From an uncultured Treponema sp. (GTDB lineage Bacteria > Spirochaetota > Spirochaetia > Treponematales > Treponemataceae), in assembly GCA_937890485.1 (NCBI GenBank), contig CALBXN010000119.1, positions 62,001 through 126,000 on the forward strand: 64,000 nucleotides of DNA, in the 5' to 3' direction. Numbering within the stretch: the stretch's first letter is position 1; the number at the start of each line of letters is the position of its first letter. Shown here in pieces: positions 17,236 through 25,450 of this stretch. The notes under the pieces were generated by a model that ran no database searches, was not told where the DNA came from, and saw only the letters and a program-made list of their open reading frames with translations. The position numbers and the translations under genes are program-made.

Positions 17236-17253
17236 TTTTAATAACCTCTATTT

Positions 17254-17637
17254 TTAATTTTTCACAAAATACACATCATCACGATACGAAACCTTTACAC
17301 CAGGAACAAATTTAAGAACTTCTATAAGTTGCTCCTTCGAGAAAACATACCCTTGTCTTTTTGCATAGATTTCTCTAAGAGCATCATTAACGACATCTCT
17401 GAAGCCATCTGCATATACTTTTGATTTTGGCAGATATTTCATTGATGCCGGATATGGTGTTATTTGATTTCGTAGCATTGGCAAAACATGTATTTCAAAA
17501 TGCCTCTGTTTGCTTTCACTATGAATATCTTCGCCTTTACGCCTGATTGTGTTTTTATTTACACCAGATACGCAAGTACGATAATATGCAGGAGGCAACC
17601 AGAAACAGCTTAAAACCTCATTGCTTACTTCACTCAT
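17254..17637 (-). CDS. Hypothetical protein, first gene of the leftward RNA polymerase operon
   Basis: A 127-residue protein starting at an ATG with TGGAG upstream. It is mixed alpha/beta with no cysteine cluster or membrane segment. A copy of the recurrent element (ACACGCAATAATAATGG) sits directly before its ribosome-binding site, and a strong leftward promoter lies 125 nt upstream. Confidence 0.6.
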   Translation of the reverse strand: MSEVSNEVLSCFWLPPAYYRTCVSGVNKNTIRRKGEDIHSESKQRHFEIHVLPMLRNQITPYPASMKYLPKSKVYADGFRDVVNDALREIYAKRQGYVFSKEQLIEVLKFVPGVKVSYRDDVYFVKN

Positions 17638-17760
17638 ATTTTAAACTCCATTATTATTGCGTGTTAATAACGAATGATCAGAAATCTTATAATTATAATT
17701 TTCAAAAGCTGATTGATAAAACTAACCATAATGATTACCTCACATTTCATATCTATGTTT

Positions 17761-17788
17761 ATTATATCACATTTTGCCTCGTTGTCAA
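17761..17788 (-). promoter_or_regulatory. Leftward promoter of the RNA polymerase operon
   Basis: Read leftward: TTGACA, 16 nt, TATAAT, a consensus sigma-A promoter. The recurrent element AACAAACAAAAATAAAT lies immediately upstream on the same strand (about 17797-17814), so it accompanies leftward as well as rightward promoters. Confidence 0.85.
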
Positions 17789-17814
17789 GAGCAAAGATTT
17801 ATTTTTGTTTGTTA

Positions 17815-19083
17815 GCAACCAACAAACAAAAAATTAATTGTATTCATATGTGGTGGCGAAAATCAATCTTCCTGATCCTCTTTATTATTATATATATTAT
17901 ATAATATATAGATTATTATATATTATTATATTATAGCAAGACTCTAGTATTATATATATATTATATAATTGGCTATACGTAAGTATAGACAATTATGGAG
18001 CACATCTTTTTAAACCGAAATCTGCCACTCCAACCCCCAGTCATCGTACCATGAGAAACGATCTGTTTTTGTTTGAAAAAATGGTAGTTCGATAAATTTT
18101 CGATGTAATTTTACGTGAAAACGCCCATAACTTAGGTAGTTTGATTAATTTTTCCTTTTGGTTGCGTTCGATAAATGTCGAGTTATTTTACCCTTATTTC
18201 AGCCATTTTTTAATGAACTCGGTAAAAAGCCCCATTCTTAGGTATGTTCAGATAATTGAAAGACTGAATTGTGGCGTAAAATACAGGAATTTGTAAAAGC
18301 TGGAAAGGCTATTTTTGGGGATTCTTTCGAGGTCGTGTTCGAGGTTGATTTTGAGAGAAGAGAGTGAGAGTAACCCCGAAGGAGTATGATCATCCAGAAA
18401 AGTTGCGAAAAAATGTAAACATACCCCCGGCAAGGGAAAACACCAGCAGCAGACCAACGGCAGCAGATCGACCAGGTGAGGAAGTGCAGAAAATCCCTAT
18501 TTTTTGGTATTTTTCACGGTTTAGAAAAATGTTACTTTTTGAGGTAAAGTAATATTTTCATGGCAGCAGACCAACGGCAGCAGAAAAGCAGATCAGGAAA
18601 GCTGCAGCAGATGCCGGAACGCTTAAAAAATCGCTTTAAATTTTGCCACGGTCAGCAGCTCGGACGGTTCGAAAAGTTGTTCGATGTGATTTTAAATTTT
18701 TGAAAATTAGAGAAAAGATTTCAAATTTAATGCTTTTTCTTTTCTCTTTTTCCTTTTCTCAAATAACTATGATCCGTTTATTTTTCTTTTCTTTTTCTCT
18801 TTTTTATTTCTTTTCTTTCCTGGGTAGTGGGCTTTTTTGCTATAAGTAAATAATAATCATATTCTAATAATTATAAAACTGTAAAGAGATAGTAATGATA
18901 TTAATTAGATAGATGTTAGTTATTATTTACGTTATTCTATTATCTAATAATAATATTAATAATATAATATATAATACTATGAGTGTATAAGTATAAGAGT
19001 ATATATAACTATAGGGTGGCGTGATCGGTCCAGGTGTAGCAGATGCCAGACAAAAACCACGACAAAAATTTTTAAAAAACTTC
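17815..19083. other. Long repeat-rich non-coding region between divergent blocks
   Basis: I see no convincing gene in ~1.27 kb. It holds a TA-only tract (about 17885-17965), a GNRA-capped hairpin, and degenerate repeats of TTCGATAAAT/TTCGATGT (near 18088, 18167, 18680). A CTTAGGTA unit occurs twice (18131, 18237). GGCAGCAGACC, ACGGCAGCAGA and related GCAGCAGAT units occur near 18443, 18562, 18604 and 19037. Local composition is patchy, with G/C-rich islands unlike the rest of the window. It separates the leftward RNA polymerase operon from the rightward accessory operons, so a replication origin, a control region or a structured RNA are the main possibilities. Confidence 0.5.
17967..17994. 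other. Strong hairpin with GTAA tetraloop
   Basis: AATTG and CAATT enclose a G-A mismatch, then CTATAC and GTATAG pair around a GTAA loop. Such a GNRA-type cap suggests it functions as RNA, read rightward. It is not followed by a T-run, so it is not a simple terminator. Confidence 0.5.
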
Positions 19084-19112
19084 TTGACAAACAAGCGAAA
19101 ATAAAGTAATAT
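19084..19112 (+). promoter_or_regulatory. Promoter of the first rightward gene
   Basis: TTGACA, 17 nt, TAATAT. The spacer contains the recurrent element (AACAAGCGAAAATAAAGT). An ACACAACT leader follows near 19135. Confidence 0.85.
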
Positions 19113-19208
19113 GCAATTGCAAGATGACACGAAAACACAACTAAAAAGAATTTTTAGAAAAGTTTTCCAGTAAATAAAAACAAGCAAAAATAATGGAGGT
19201 ATTTTAAA

Positions 19209-19499
19209 ATGAGTAAAAATGATTTTATTATGAACGGCTGGAAATTGGATAATGTGGAAGAGATGCAGACAGCAGCAACTTGTATGAGCTATCAAGAATT
19301 TATAGCATACAAGGATCAGCAGAAAAGACAGGCTGCAGAAGCTATGCGAGATTTAAAGGGTATGTATAGAGGATCTGAAGCATTATATGAGGACACCATA
19401 AAAAATGCAGTTGGTGAAAAATTTTTAACACTTTTCAAAAAATTAAAAATGATCGAAAGTTGTGCAGTAATCGGAGGGCGTAAACTTTACGCAATATAA
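19209..19499 (+). CDS. Hypothetical protein, first rightward accessory gene
   Basis: A 96-residue mostly helical protein starting at an ATG after GGAGG. It has its own promoter and is followed by a terminator, so it is a single-gene unit. No motif is recognised. As the gene nearest the divergent region, with a strong promoter, it is a candidate for abundant early expression (inference). Confidence 0.65.
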   Translation: MSKNDFIMNGWKLDNVEEMQTAATCMSYQEFIAYKDQQKRQAAEAMRDLKGMYRGSEALYEDTIKNAVGEKFLTLFKKLKMIESCAVIGGRKLYAI

Positions 19500-19510
19500 A
19501 ATATAAAATG

Positions 19511-19538
19511 ATCCAGGTGTAAAAGCCTGGATTTTTTA
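19511..19538 (+). terminator. Intrinsic terminator
   Basis: ATCCAGG and CCTGGAT pair around an 8-nt loop, followed by a run of T. Confidence 0.85.
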
Positions 19539-19573
19539 ATAAACAAAAATAAAAAATAATTTTTAAAAAGTAC

Positions 19574-19602
19574 TTGACAACTTTATTTTTGCGTGTTAAT
19601 AT
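19574..19602 (+). promoter_or_regulatory. Promoter of the J-domain gene
   Basis: TTGACA, 17 nt, TAATAT. Here the recurrent element lies in the spacer in inverted orientation (reverse complement AACACGCAAAAATAAAGT). ACACAACTT follows at 19623. Confidence 0.85.
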
Positions 19603-19649
19603 CAAATCAAGATAACAAATGAACACAACTTATAAATGGAGGTAATCAC

Positions 19650-20129
19650 ATGAAATACTTTACAAATTGCAAAACATTAGAAGAATTAAGAAAAGAATAT
19701 AGAACATTATTAAAGAAATATCATCCAGATAATGCCGGAGGATCTGAAGAGGCAACTAAAGAAATCAATAACGAATATGAAAAGTTATTTGATACTTTAA
19801 AGAATCAGGATACTAAAGAAAATGAGTGGAAATATGATATAAATAAAGATGATCTTTTCAAAGCTGCATTAAATGCAATTATCAATTTGAATGTGACTAT
19901 TGAAATTATAGGCTGCTGGATCTGGGTAACTGGTGAAACATACGCAGTAAAAGACATTTTAAAAGCTGCAGGTTTTAAATGGTGCAGTAATAAAAAAGCC
20001 TGGAGTTGGCACGCTGGGGAAAGATATTATAAAAAATCTAAAAATAAATTATCTATGAATGACTTAAGAAATTTATATGGATTTGAAAATATTAAGAATC
20101 AGACAGACAACGACAAATTGACAGCATAA
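19650..20129 (+). CDS. J-domain (DnaJ-like) phage protein
   Basis: Residues ~1-55 form a J domain with the diagnostic HPD (YHPDNAGG) that stimulates Hsp70/DnaK ATPase activity. Residues ~80-140 form a second domain with GCWIWVTGET and GFKWCSNKKAWSW, a tryptophan-rich module seen fused to J domains in phages and plasmids. It lacks the Gly/Phe and zinc regions of true DnaJ. It probably recruits host DnaK to a phage-chosen client. It is a single-gene unit with its own promoter and terminator, starting at an ATG after GGAGG. Confidence 0.8.
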   Translation: MKYFTNCKTLEELRKEYRTLLKKYHPDNAGGSEEATKEINNEYEKLFDTLKNQDTKENEWKYDINKDDLFKAALNAIINLNVTIEIIGCWIWVTGETYAVKDILKAAGFKWCSNKKAWSWHAGERYYKKSKNKLSMNDLRNLYGFENIKNQTDNDKLTA

Positions 20130-20136
20130 AATAAAA

Positions 20137-20162
20137 GGGAGGCAGCAAGCCTCTTTTTTATT
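20137..20162 (+). terminator. Intrinsic terminator after the J-domain gene
   Basis: GAGGC and GCCTC pair, followed by six or more T. Confidence 0.8.
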
Positions 20163-20210
20163 GTGTTTTTCCAGGCAAAAAAAATAATTTGAAAAAATAT
20201 AAAAAAGTAC

Positions 20211-20239
20211 TTGACAAACAAACATAAATAAAGTAATAT
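20211..20239 (+). promoter_or_regulatory. Promoter with recurrent spacer element
   Basis: TTGACA, 17 nt containing AACAAACATAAATAAAG, TAATAT; ACACAACTT at 20256. Confidence 0.85.
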
Positions 20240-20285
20240 ACAAGTAACAACAAAAACACAACTTTAAAAAATGGAGGATGTAGAA

Positions 20286-20663
20286 ATGTTATATAATGAA
20301 TTTATAGAGGGTACAGGATGCAGAGACAACGAGCATAATTATAAAGTATATAGAGATCTTGAAATTATGTATATGAATAGCGACTTGACAAAAGCCCAGA
20401 TTTACGAATACGGCAAAAAGTTAGTTGATAATAGCAAGACACAAAAAGAGCTTGAATTTGAGGCAGAAATTAAAGAAGAAATAGCAGCATTAAAAGAAGA
20501 TATAGAATCATATAAAAGACAACTTGAATATGAGGAGGCAATGCTGGAAAATGAAATAAAAGAAAAATCAGATTGTAAAAGAATGATCAGATTTTATAAA
20601 GATAATATTAAGATGGCAAAAAATAGAATTTATACGCTGAAGCATTTCTTTTTAGATAAATAA
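20286..20663 (+). CDS. Hypothetical coiled-coil protein
   Basis: A 125-residue protein. The start is the ATG at 20286, 7 nt after GGAGG; the ATG at 20271 is part of that ATGGAGG ribosome-binding site. Residues ~55-110 are a charged Glu/Lys coiled coil. Function is unknown. Confidence 0.65.
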   Translation: MLYNEFIEGTGCRDNEHNYKVYRDLEIMYMNSDLTKAQIYEYGKKLVDNSKTQKELEFEAEIKEEIAALKEDIESYKRQLEYEEAMLENEIKEKSDCKRMIRFYKDNIKMAKNRIYTLKHFFLDK

Positions 20664-20685
20664 TCAAAAATAATGTAAATAGCAC

Positions 20686-20714
20686 TTGACAAATTAAGAA
20701 TCTGTTGCTATTAT
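20686..20714 (+). promoter_or_regulatory. Promoter
   Basis: TTGACA, 17 nt, TATTAT. The recurrent element (TCAAAAATAATGT) lies upstream of the -35 instead of in the spacer. ACACAACTT at 20732. Confidence 0.75.
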
Positions 20715-20759
20715 ACAGATATCAACAGATGACACAACTTTAAAAAATGGAGGGTTTAT

Positions 20760-20996
20760 ATGTTATATTGGGCATCAGCAATTATTATCAATGAAAATAA
20801 TAAAAAACCTAAATTATATACAACTAATATGGGAGAATTTAATTTTGATAAAGCAATGACAATTATTGATAAGTTAAAAGAAAATAATATTGTATTATCA
20901 GCTTGGATCGATGTATTTGATAAAGACAATATTAGAAAAACAGTATATCATGATTGTTTTGTTGATATATTTGGCGATTTAACATATTGTAAATAA
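20760..20996 (+). CDS. Hypothetical small protein
   Basis: A 78-residue acidic protein starting at an ATG after GGAGG, in a single-gene unit with its own promoter. It is a mixed alpha/beta domain with no recognised motif. Confidence 0.6.
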   Translation: MLYWASAIIINENNKKPKLYTTNMGEFNFDKAMTIIDKLKENNIVLSAWIDVFDKDNIRKTVYHDCFVDIFGDLTYCK

Positions 20997-21019
20997 TTTA
21001 AAAAAGTTTAAAAAAGGTA

Positions 21020-21048
21020 TTGACAACAAACAAAAATAATGTTAATAT
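21020..21048 (+). promoter_or_regulatory. Promoter with recurrent spacer element
   Basis: TTGACA, 17 nt containing ACAAACAAAAATAATGT, TAATAT; ACACAACTT at 21066. Confidence 0.85.
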
Positions 21049-21101
21049 CAATACATAAACGACAGACACAACTTAAAATTAAATTCCAGGAGGATATAAA
21101 A

Positions 21102-21455
21102 ATGACAAATGCAAGATTAAAAAACGTATTCAAATTAGCAAGCAAGGTTACAGTATATGTACCAGCAACAGTAAACATTAACGAAGTGATCGACAATACA
21201 GAATATGTAAAAAGAGCAGCAACGTTATTATCTAAATGTTTCGGAGGTGCTACAAGTACAGATGCATTAGGTTATTGGGTATCACCTACAGCCGGACTTG
21301 TAAAAGAAAATACTACAATGGTTTTTGCTTATGCAGCAGATGCAGACCTTAAGAAAAACCTGGATAAAGTAATTGATTTTTGCGAAGCATTAAAAGAAGA
21401 AATGAAGCAAGATAGCATTGCATTAGAATTAAATGGAGAAATGTATTTTATTTAA
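21102..21455 (+). CDS. Hypothetical protein
   Basis: A 117-residue protein starting at the ATG at 21102 after AGGAGG; the open frame upstream of this contains the promoter and leader. It has an N-terminal amphipathic stretch (LASKVTVYVPATVNI) and a helical C-terminus. Not recognised. It begins a run of small genes reaching 23069. Confidence 0.6.
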   Translation: MTNARLKNVFKLASKVTVYVPATVNINEVIDNTEYVKRAATLLSKCFGGATSTDALGYWVSPTAGLVKENTTMVFAYAADADLKKNLDKVIDFCEALKEEMKQDSIALELNGEMYFI

Positions 21456-21523
21456 TTCTCAAAACAAGCAATAATAAAGTTAAAAAGATGAGCTAACGAC
21501 TATACGGGCAAGGGAGGCACAAA

Positions 21524-21628
21524 ATGTTTGATCAGTTTAACGAGGTTTATTTATATTATAAAAGATTTTTGCCACATATGGCAGCGTACAAGTTAGCAGC
21601 TAGAAAAGTGTTAGGAGGCAGAAAATAA
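21524..21628 (+). CDS. Very small protein (34 aa)
   Basis: ATG after GGGAGG, 34 codons, stop 1 nt before the next start. It contains a Tyr/Phe-rich helix and a basic end. Short, but supported by its ribosome-binding site and tight packing. Confidence 0.55.
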   Translation: MFDQFNEVYLYYKRFLPHMAAYKLAARKVLGGRK

Positions 21629-21629
21629 A

Positions 21630-21803
21630 ATGAAAATTGAAATCACCGATGGAATAACACGCCAGACAAGAAAATTAAAAGATAATATGAGCATTGATAG
21701 AGCTAAGGAGTTATTAAAAGAATTATTTGAGGATGACTATTTAGGTTTAGACTATTATTTATTAGATGATGCAGACAATGAAATTTTAGCACTGGAGAGT
21801 TAA
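21630..21803 (+). CDS. Small acidic protein (57 aa)
   Basis: ATG with AGGAGG 11 nt upstream inside the previous gene. The second half is strongly acidic (LFEDDYLGLDYYLLDDADNE). Part of a chain of four tightly spaced mini-genes. Confidence 0.55.
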   Translation: MKIEITDGITRQTRKLKDNMSIDRAKELLKELFEDDYLGLDYYLLDDADNEILALES

Positions 21804-21806
21804 AAA

Positions 21807-21923
21807 ATGAATAAATTGATTGATGAATTGATTAAATATTTTGATGCTGGAAATCAGCCGGAAGTCCTGGAAACAATGGAAAAGTTAGAAATAGAAATTT
21901 TTAAAGTGATGGAGGATAAATAA
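21807..21923 (+). CDS. Very small protein (38 aa)
   Basis: ATG 3 nt after the previous stop, with GGAG upstream. One amphipathic helix plus a charged tail; function unknown. Confidence 0.5.
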   Translation: MNKLIDELIKYFDAGNQPEVLETMEKLEIEIFKVMEDK

Positions 21924-21925
21924 AA

Positions 21926-22003
21926 ATGTGTGTGATTCATTTGATTTTTACAGCATTGATCGGTGCTAGTATTATCGCAGCCGTTGAATTGTATTTTTCA
22001 TAA
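21926..22003 (+). CDS. Single-pass membrane peptide (25 aa)
   Basis: ATG 2 nt after the previous stop, with GGAGG at 21911. Nearly the whole peptide is hydrophobic (LIFTALIGASIIAAVELYF), so it should insert in the membrane. Small membrane peptides of phages can be holins, exclusion factors or regulators; nothing here decides between these. Confidence 0.5.
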   Translation: MCVIHLIFTALIGASIIAAVELYFS

Positions 22004-22037
22004 AATTTATAAGTAAAAAAGAAAAGAGGGTTTTAAA

Positions 22038-22427
22038 ATGGCAAAATTAACACGTGAACAGTTTAACAAAATTAACGCAGCTTGTAAGAATGGTTTTATT
22101 TTAGATTTGTATTATTTCGCAATTTGGAGCGAAAAACAGTTGATTAAAAATATTATGATTGACGATCTGAATTGTTACGAGGTTGTTATTGGATTCCATG
22201 AAGTAAGCGAAAATTTTAGAAAAGTAGGTGAAAAACCTTTTATTAGATTTTCCAGATGTAGCCGTAGAAATGCAGATTCTACAATGTGGACAGTTTCACA
22301 CTTAAAAACGATTGAAATTGATGATCAGACTGTAGCAAGAAAAAACATGAAGTTATTGTATGCATTAACTGAAGAATACACGGACAAAAAAGCCCTGGAA
22401 GTATTCGACAGCTTAAAAGCTGCATAG
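22038..22427 (+). CDS. Hypothetical protein
   Basis: A 129-residue protein starting at an ATG after GAGGG. It is a mixed alpha/beta domain with a basic patch (SRCSRRNADSTMW). It lies in the rightward run of small genes. Not recognised. Confidence 0.6.
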   Translation: MAKLTREQFNKINAACKNGFILDLYYFAIWSEKQLIKNIMIDDLNCYEVVIGFHEVSENFRKVGEKPFIRFSRCSRRNADSTMWTVSHLKTIEIDDQTVARKNMKLLYALTEEYTDKKALEVFDSLKAA

Positions 22428-22438
22428 GAGGCGTATAA

Positions 22439-22603
22439 GTGGGAATTATGGCATTTTTAACGGTTGTTTTTGGGATTCTTGACGAGTCCCAGACAACCAG
22501 AAAAGCAAGAGAAAATAAAGCAGAAGCACAAGACAGATTAAAACGCTGGAATGATAACAATAAACAAATTAAAAGTATACAAGACAAAATAAAAGAATTA
22601 TAG
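22439..22603 (+). CDS. Small protein with membrane-anchor start (54 aa)
   Basis: GTG start after AGGAGG. A short hydrophobic stretch (GIMAFLTVVFGIL) is followed by a charged helix. It ends 10 nt before a second membrane-anchored protein, with which it may act. Confidence 0.5.
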   Translation: MGIMAFLTVVFGILDESQTTRKARENKAEAQDRLKRWNDNNKQIKSIQDKIKEL

Positions 22604-22613
22604 GAGGATCGAC

Positions 22614-23069
22614 ATGAAAAAGGTTATTTATATTTTATTATTGGGAATTATGGCAGTATTAGCAGGCTATGGAATTAACGGAAAAATTGAAGCAGAAAAA
22701 GCAGCAGAAGAGAAAATTGAAAGAATTTATAAGATGCATGAGTTTTCTAATAAAATGGATATTGCAGAAGCAAGATGTGAAGCTGTAGAGGATTTTATAG
22801 GCGAGATTTACGGAGGTTATGAGCTTTATAATACATATGAATTGACTGCAGAAATATTGGAAAGCAGAACAGAAGAAAATATAATTGTAGAGGTAGCTGT
22901 AGGATCTGTATTAAATGAAAATTTAGATGGTGAGTCATACGGTTATTATATCAGCTATCGAAGTGTTGAAAATGCCAAGCCAGGCGATACAGTCATAACA
23001 TATTTTGTATATAATCCATACAATAATTATGTTGATGATATTGTGGAAAGATTTGATATTATTGTATAA
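22614..23069 (+). CDS. Membrane-anchored or exported hypothetical protein
   Basis: A 151-residue protein starting at an ATG after AGGAGG. Residues 4-22 (VIYILLLGIMAVLAGYGI) form a signal anchor; the rest is an acidic domain likely outside the membrane. It ends the operon before a terminator. No lipobox and no recognised domain. Confidence 0.6.
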   Translation: MKKVIYILLLGIMAVLAGYGINGKIEAEKAAEEKIERIYKMHEFSNKMDIAEARCEAVEDFIGEIYGGYELYNTYELTAEILESRTEENIIVEVAVGSVLNENLDGESYGYYISYRSVENAKPGDTVITYFVYNPYNNYVDDIVERFDIIV

Positions 23070-23091
23070 ATACATGAAAACATGATGAAAA

Positions 23092-23117
23092 GGGGCGATC
23101 CAGCCTCTTTTTATTTT
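23092..23117 (+). terminator. Intrinsic terminator
   Basis: GGGGC and GCCTC pair (one G-U) around GATCCA, followed by TTTTTATTTTT. Confidence 0.7.
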
Positions 23118-23139
23118 TGCAAAAATTCAAATTTGAGTA

Positions 23140-23168
23140 TTGACAAACAAACAAAAATCAAGTATAAT
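23140..23168 (+). promoter_or_regulatory. Promoter with recurrent spacer element
   Basis: TTGACA, 17 nt containing AACAAACAAAAATCAAG, TATAAT; ACACAACTT at 23186. Confidence 0.88.
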
Positions 23169-23217
23169 TCAATTAACAAGTTAAAACACAACTTTAAAAC
23201 TTGATGGAGGCAGTCAG

Positions 23218-23661
23218 ATGGAAAAGATCAAAGAAACAAAATATAATGATTGGTTTAGAAATGTTTTTCTTGAAAGTTTCGGATTTTGCGAACATAAAAG
23301 CATATCAGAAAAGCAAGCGAAAATTTTTGAAAGAAATTTAAAAGAAGAGCCGGACAACTGGAAACATGCAAACGCTTTTTATTATAGTGGTATTGTTTCA
23401 GGAAAGAAAATCAGGCTGCAAGAATCAAGTGTATATAATGGATGTACAAAAGGACATACAAAAACATTATATAGAACGGTTTACAGCTTGACAATAAAGG
23501 CAGATAACACAGATGCAGAAAATCAGATCAGAAAAGAAATCAATGAATTAAATAAAAAATGGGATGATTTATATAATCAAAAAGCAAGTGATGAAGAGCT
23601 TGACAACCTGGAAGATGAAATTGATTTATTATATAAAAAGCTGGAAGAATTAAGATTTTGA
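23218..23661 (+). CDS. Hypothetical protein
   Basis: A 147-residue protein starting at an ATG after GGAGG, with its own promoter. The C-terminal 45 residues are a charged coiled coil (ELNKKWDDLYNQKASDEEL). Unknown function. Confidence 0.6.
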   Translation: MEKIKETKYNDWFRNVFLESFGFCEHKSISEKQAKIFERNLKEEPDNWKHANAFYYSGIVSGKKIRLQESSVYNGCTKGHTKTLYRTVYSLTIKADNTDAENQIRKEINELNKKWDDLYNQKASDEELDNLEDEIDLLYKKLEELRF

Positions 23662-23690
23662 TAAACAAACAAAAATAAATATAATAATGC

Positions 23691-23719
23691 TTGACAAAAT
23701 ACAAGCCAGGCATTATTAT
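23691..23719 (+). promoter_or_regulatory. Promoter
   Basis: TTGACA, 17 nt, TATTAT. A recurrent element (AACAAACAAAAATAAAT) lies upstream of the -35; ACACAACTT at 23737. Confidence 0.78.
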
Positions 23720-23759
23720 ATTTATATAAACAAGAGACACAACTTCAGGAGGTTATAAT

Positions 23760-24137
23760 ATGAAAGAGGGATTTTATAAAGTAGCTCAAAAAGGTAGTAC
23801 ATTTATTATGGCAATTTTTTATAATCCAGATACAAAAGAAGAGTTTACAAAATGCGTCAGAGATTATGATTATGCAGACTGCAGCCGTGATGATGACGAA
23901 TTATATTATATGCAGATTGATGAAAGAGTTAAAAATATATGGTTACATGATAACGGCGTTATTTTAAAAGGCGATACAATTCAGGTTGTAAAGGGGCGTA
24001 AAGTTCCTATTGACACAGTCGCAAAAGTGATAGATAAAAGACCATATAGAGACAGATACGGCAGAACACAAGCGATGTATTTATATCTTGATAATGGCAT
24101 GAAAACAAATGAAAATAATTGTATTTTAGTTTTATAA
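23760..24137 (+). CDS. Hypothetical protein
   Basis: A 125-residue protein starting at an ATG after AGGAGG. It is a mostly beta domain with a DDDELYY acidic patch and a basic GRKVPIDTVAKVI segment. First of a run of small genes reaching 25966. Not recognised. Confidence 0.6.
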   Translation: MKEGFYKVAQKGSTFIMAIFYNPDTKEEFTKCVRDYDYADCSRDDDELYYMQIDERVKNIWLHDNGVILKGDTIQVVKGRKVPIDTVAKVIDKRPYRDRYGRTQAMYLYLDNGMKTNENNCILVL

Positions 24138-24168
24138 TAATCAAGCAAAAATAAAGAGGTATACAAAA

Positions 24169-24432
24169 ATGAAAGAAAGAGTTATTAAAATTAGTGCCGG
24201 AATGACTGGAGAATTTGAAGTTATTAAAACGGATGCAACGGATGGAATTATTGAAAAGCAGCTTGCAGAAAATTCCATACTTGAAGAAGAGGGGAAAGTT
24301 ATTGATGATCCATATGGAACTATTAAAGAGCATGGATATAAAATTGATTTAGTGGGTTGCCAAGATGATATTGATCTTGACGAAATTGAAATTGATGCTG
24401 AATTTGATTACTATGATTATTTTCAAGAATAG
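24169..24432 (+). CDS. Small acidic protein
   Basis: An 87-residue protein, strongly acidic (DDIDLDEIEIDAEFDYYDY at the end), a composition sometimes seen in DNA mimics. A standalone recurrent element (CAAGCAAAAATAAAG) precedes its GAGG site. DNA mimicry is only a possibility. Confidence 0.55.
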   Translation: MKERVIKISAGMTGEFEVIKTDATDGIIEKQLAENSILEEEGKVIDDPYGTIKEHGYKIDLVGCQDDIDLDEIEIDAEFDYYDYFQE

Positions 24433-24441
24433 GAGAAAAAC

Positions 24442-24666
24442 ATGAGCAAGAAAAATAATAACAGAATACCAAGAAAATTTAACAGTATTAAAGGTAAAAT
24501 GTTGATTGAAACAAACATGAGTAGACCTGGAGATATTTTGCATATTTATAAAAATGATTGTGGAACAGGCTACCTTGCATATAATACACGTACAAATAAA
24601 TATGCTTATATGTTTCTAAGTGTGTTGCGAAATGCAGAAATTTTTGAAGTTATAGAAATTGGATAA
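24442..24666 (+). CDS. Small basic protein
   Basis: A 74-residue protein starting at an ATG after AGGAG, 9 nt after the preceding acidic protein. The N-terminus is basic (SKKNNNRIPRKFNS). Acidic and basic neighbours might pair. Not recognised. Confidence 0.55.
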   Translation: MSKKNNNRIPRKFNSIKGKMLIETNMSRPGDILHIYKNDCGTGYLAYNTRTNKYAYMFLSVLRNAEIFEVIEIG

Positions 24667-24681
24667 AAGGAGGATAACAGA

Positions 24682-25164
24682 ATGAAAGCTATAAATATTA
24701 AATGGGATGTAGAAAATGAAGAAGATCTTGAATTTTTACCAGATGAAATTGATATTCCGGCAGATATGGAAGATGAAGATGAAATATCAGATTATATTTC
24801 AGAATATACAGGATTTTGTCATTTTGGTTTTGAATTAGTCAAGATGGATTTTGAAACATTATTAAATGAGTTAAGAGATGGTAAAACATTCGAAGAAATC
24901 TGCAGTAATTTAGGATTTAGTAATGTTGAATGTAATAATAATGAAGTCTACGAAGATGATGATTTGAATGTGTTTTTACATCAATTCGGAGCAGAAATTT
25001 TTGATTATGGTGCTGGATATGCCGTTATTATGGCGTATAAAGATAAGTGGTATGAATTGCCATACGAAGAAAAGAAAAATCGTTTTGGCGATGATTTACC
25101 AGATGAAACAATTCTATATTTTAATATAAATAAAATCTATGATGTATCAGATAGCAGAAAATAA
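24682..25164 (+). CDS. Acidic hypothetical protein
   Basis: A 160-residue protein starting at an ATG after AGGAGG. It has a highly acidic N-terminal half (DEIDIPADMEDEDEISDYIS) and no cysteine cluster or membrane segment. The acidity could mean DNA mimicry; no direct evidence. Confidence 0.6.
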   Translation: MKAINIKWDVENEEDLEFLPDEIDIPADMEDEDEISDYISEYTGFCHFGFELVKMDFETLLNELRDGKTFEEICSNLGFSNVECNNNEVYEDDDLNVFLHQFGAEIFDYGAGYAVIMAYKDKWYELPYEEKKNRFGDDLPDETILYFNINKIYDVSDSRK

Positions 25165-25200
25165 AATTAGTTTTTGATTTAGAAAATGGAGGTTTTGAAA

Positions 25201-25428
25201 ATGAAAAAAGCGTTATTAACATTAGTTTTTGTTGTATCAATTATTATTTCTTTTATGTGTGGTAAAGCTGCAAGTGTTCAGGAAATGCCGGATAATTATA
25301 TTAATACAGAATCAGAAGAGTTTTTTAATAACTATGTAGATATGCGAGAAGTCGTTGATTTTGAAGCAACGGAAACAGGCATAATGTTATATACAAGTGA
25401 CGGATCAGGTTATTACTGGGGCGAATAA
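25201..25428 (+). CDS. Small exported or membrane-anchored protein
   Basis: A 75-residue protein. Start at the ATG at 25201, 8 nt after GGAGG; the earlier ATG at 25186 belongs to the ATGGAGG site. Residues 4-20 (ALLTLVFVVSIIISFMCGK) form a signal peptide or anchor, with a Cys that could be lipidated although the lipobox is weak. The mature part is short and acidic. Confidence 0.55.
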   Translation: MKKALLTLVFVVSIIISFMCGKAASVQEMPDNYINTESEEFFNNYVDMREVVDFEATETGIMLYTSDGSGYYWGE

Positions 25429-25450
25429 AGTGTAAAATGGAGGGATGAAT

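Noticed and set aside
18364..18849. Small open frames in the 17.8-19.1 kb region
   Set aside because: Weak or missing ribosome-binding sites, repeats read in different frames in each copy, and unlikely amino-acid composition. Treated as non-coding.
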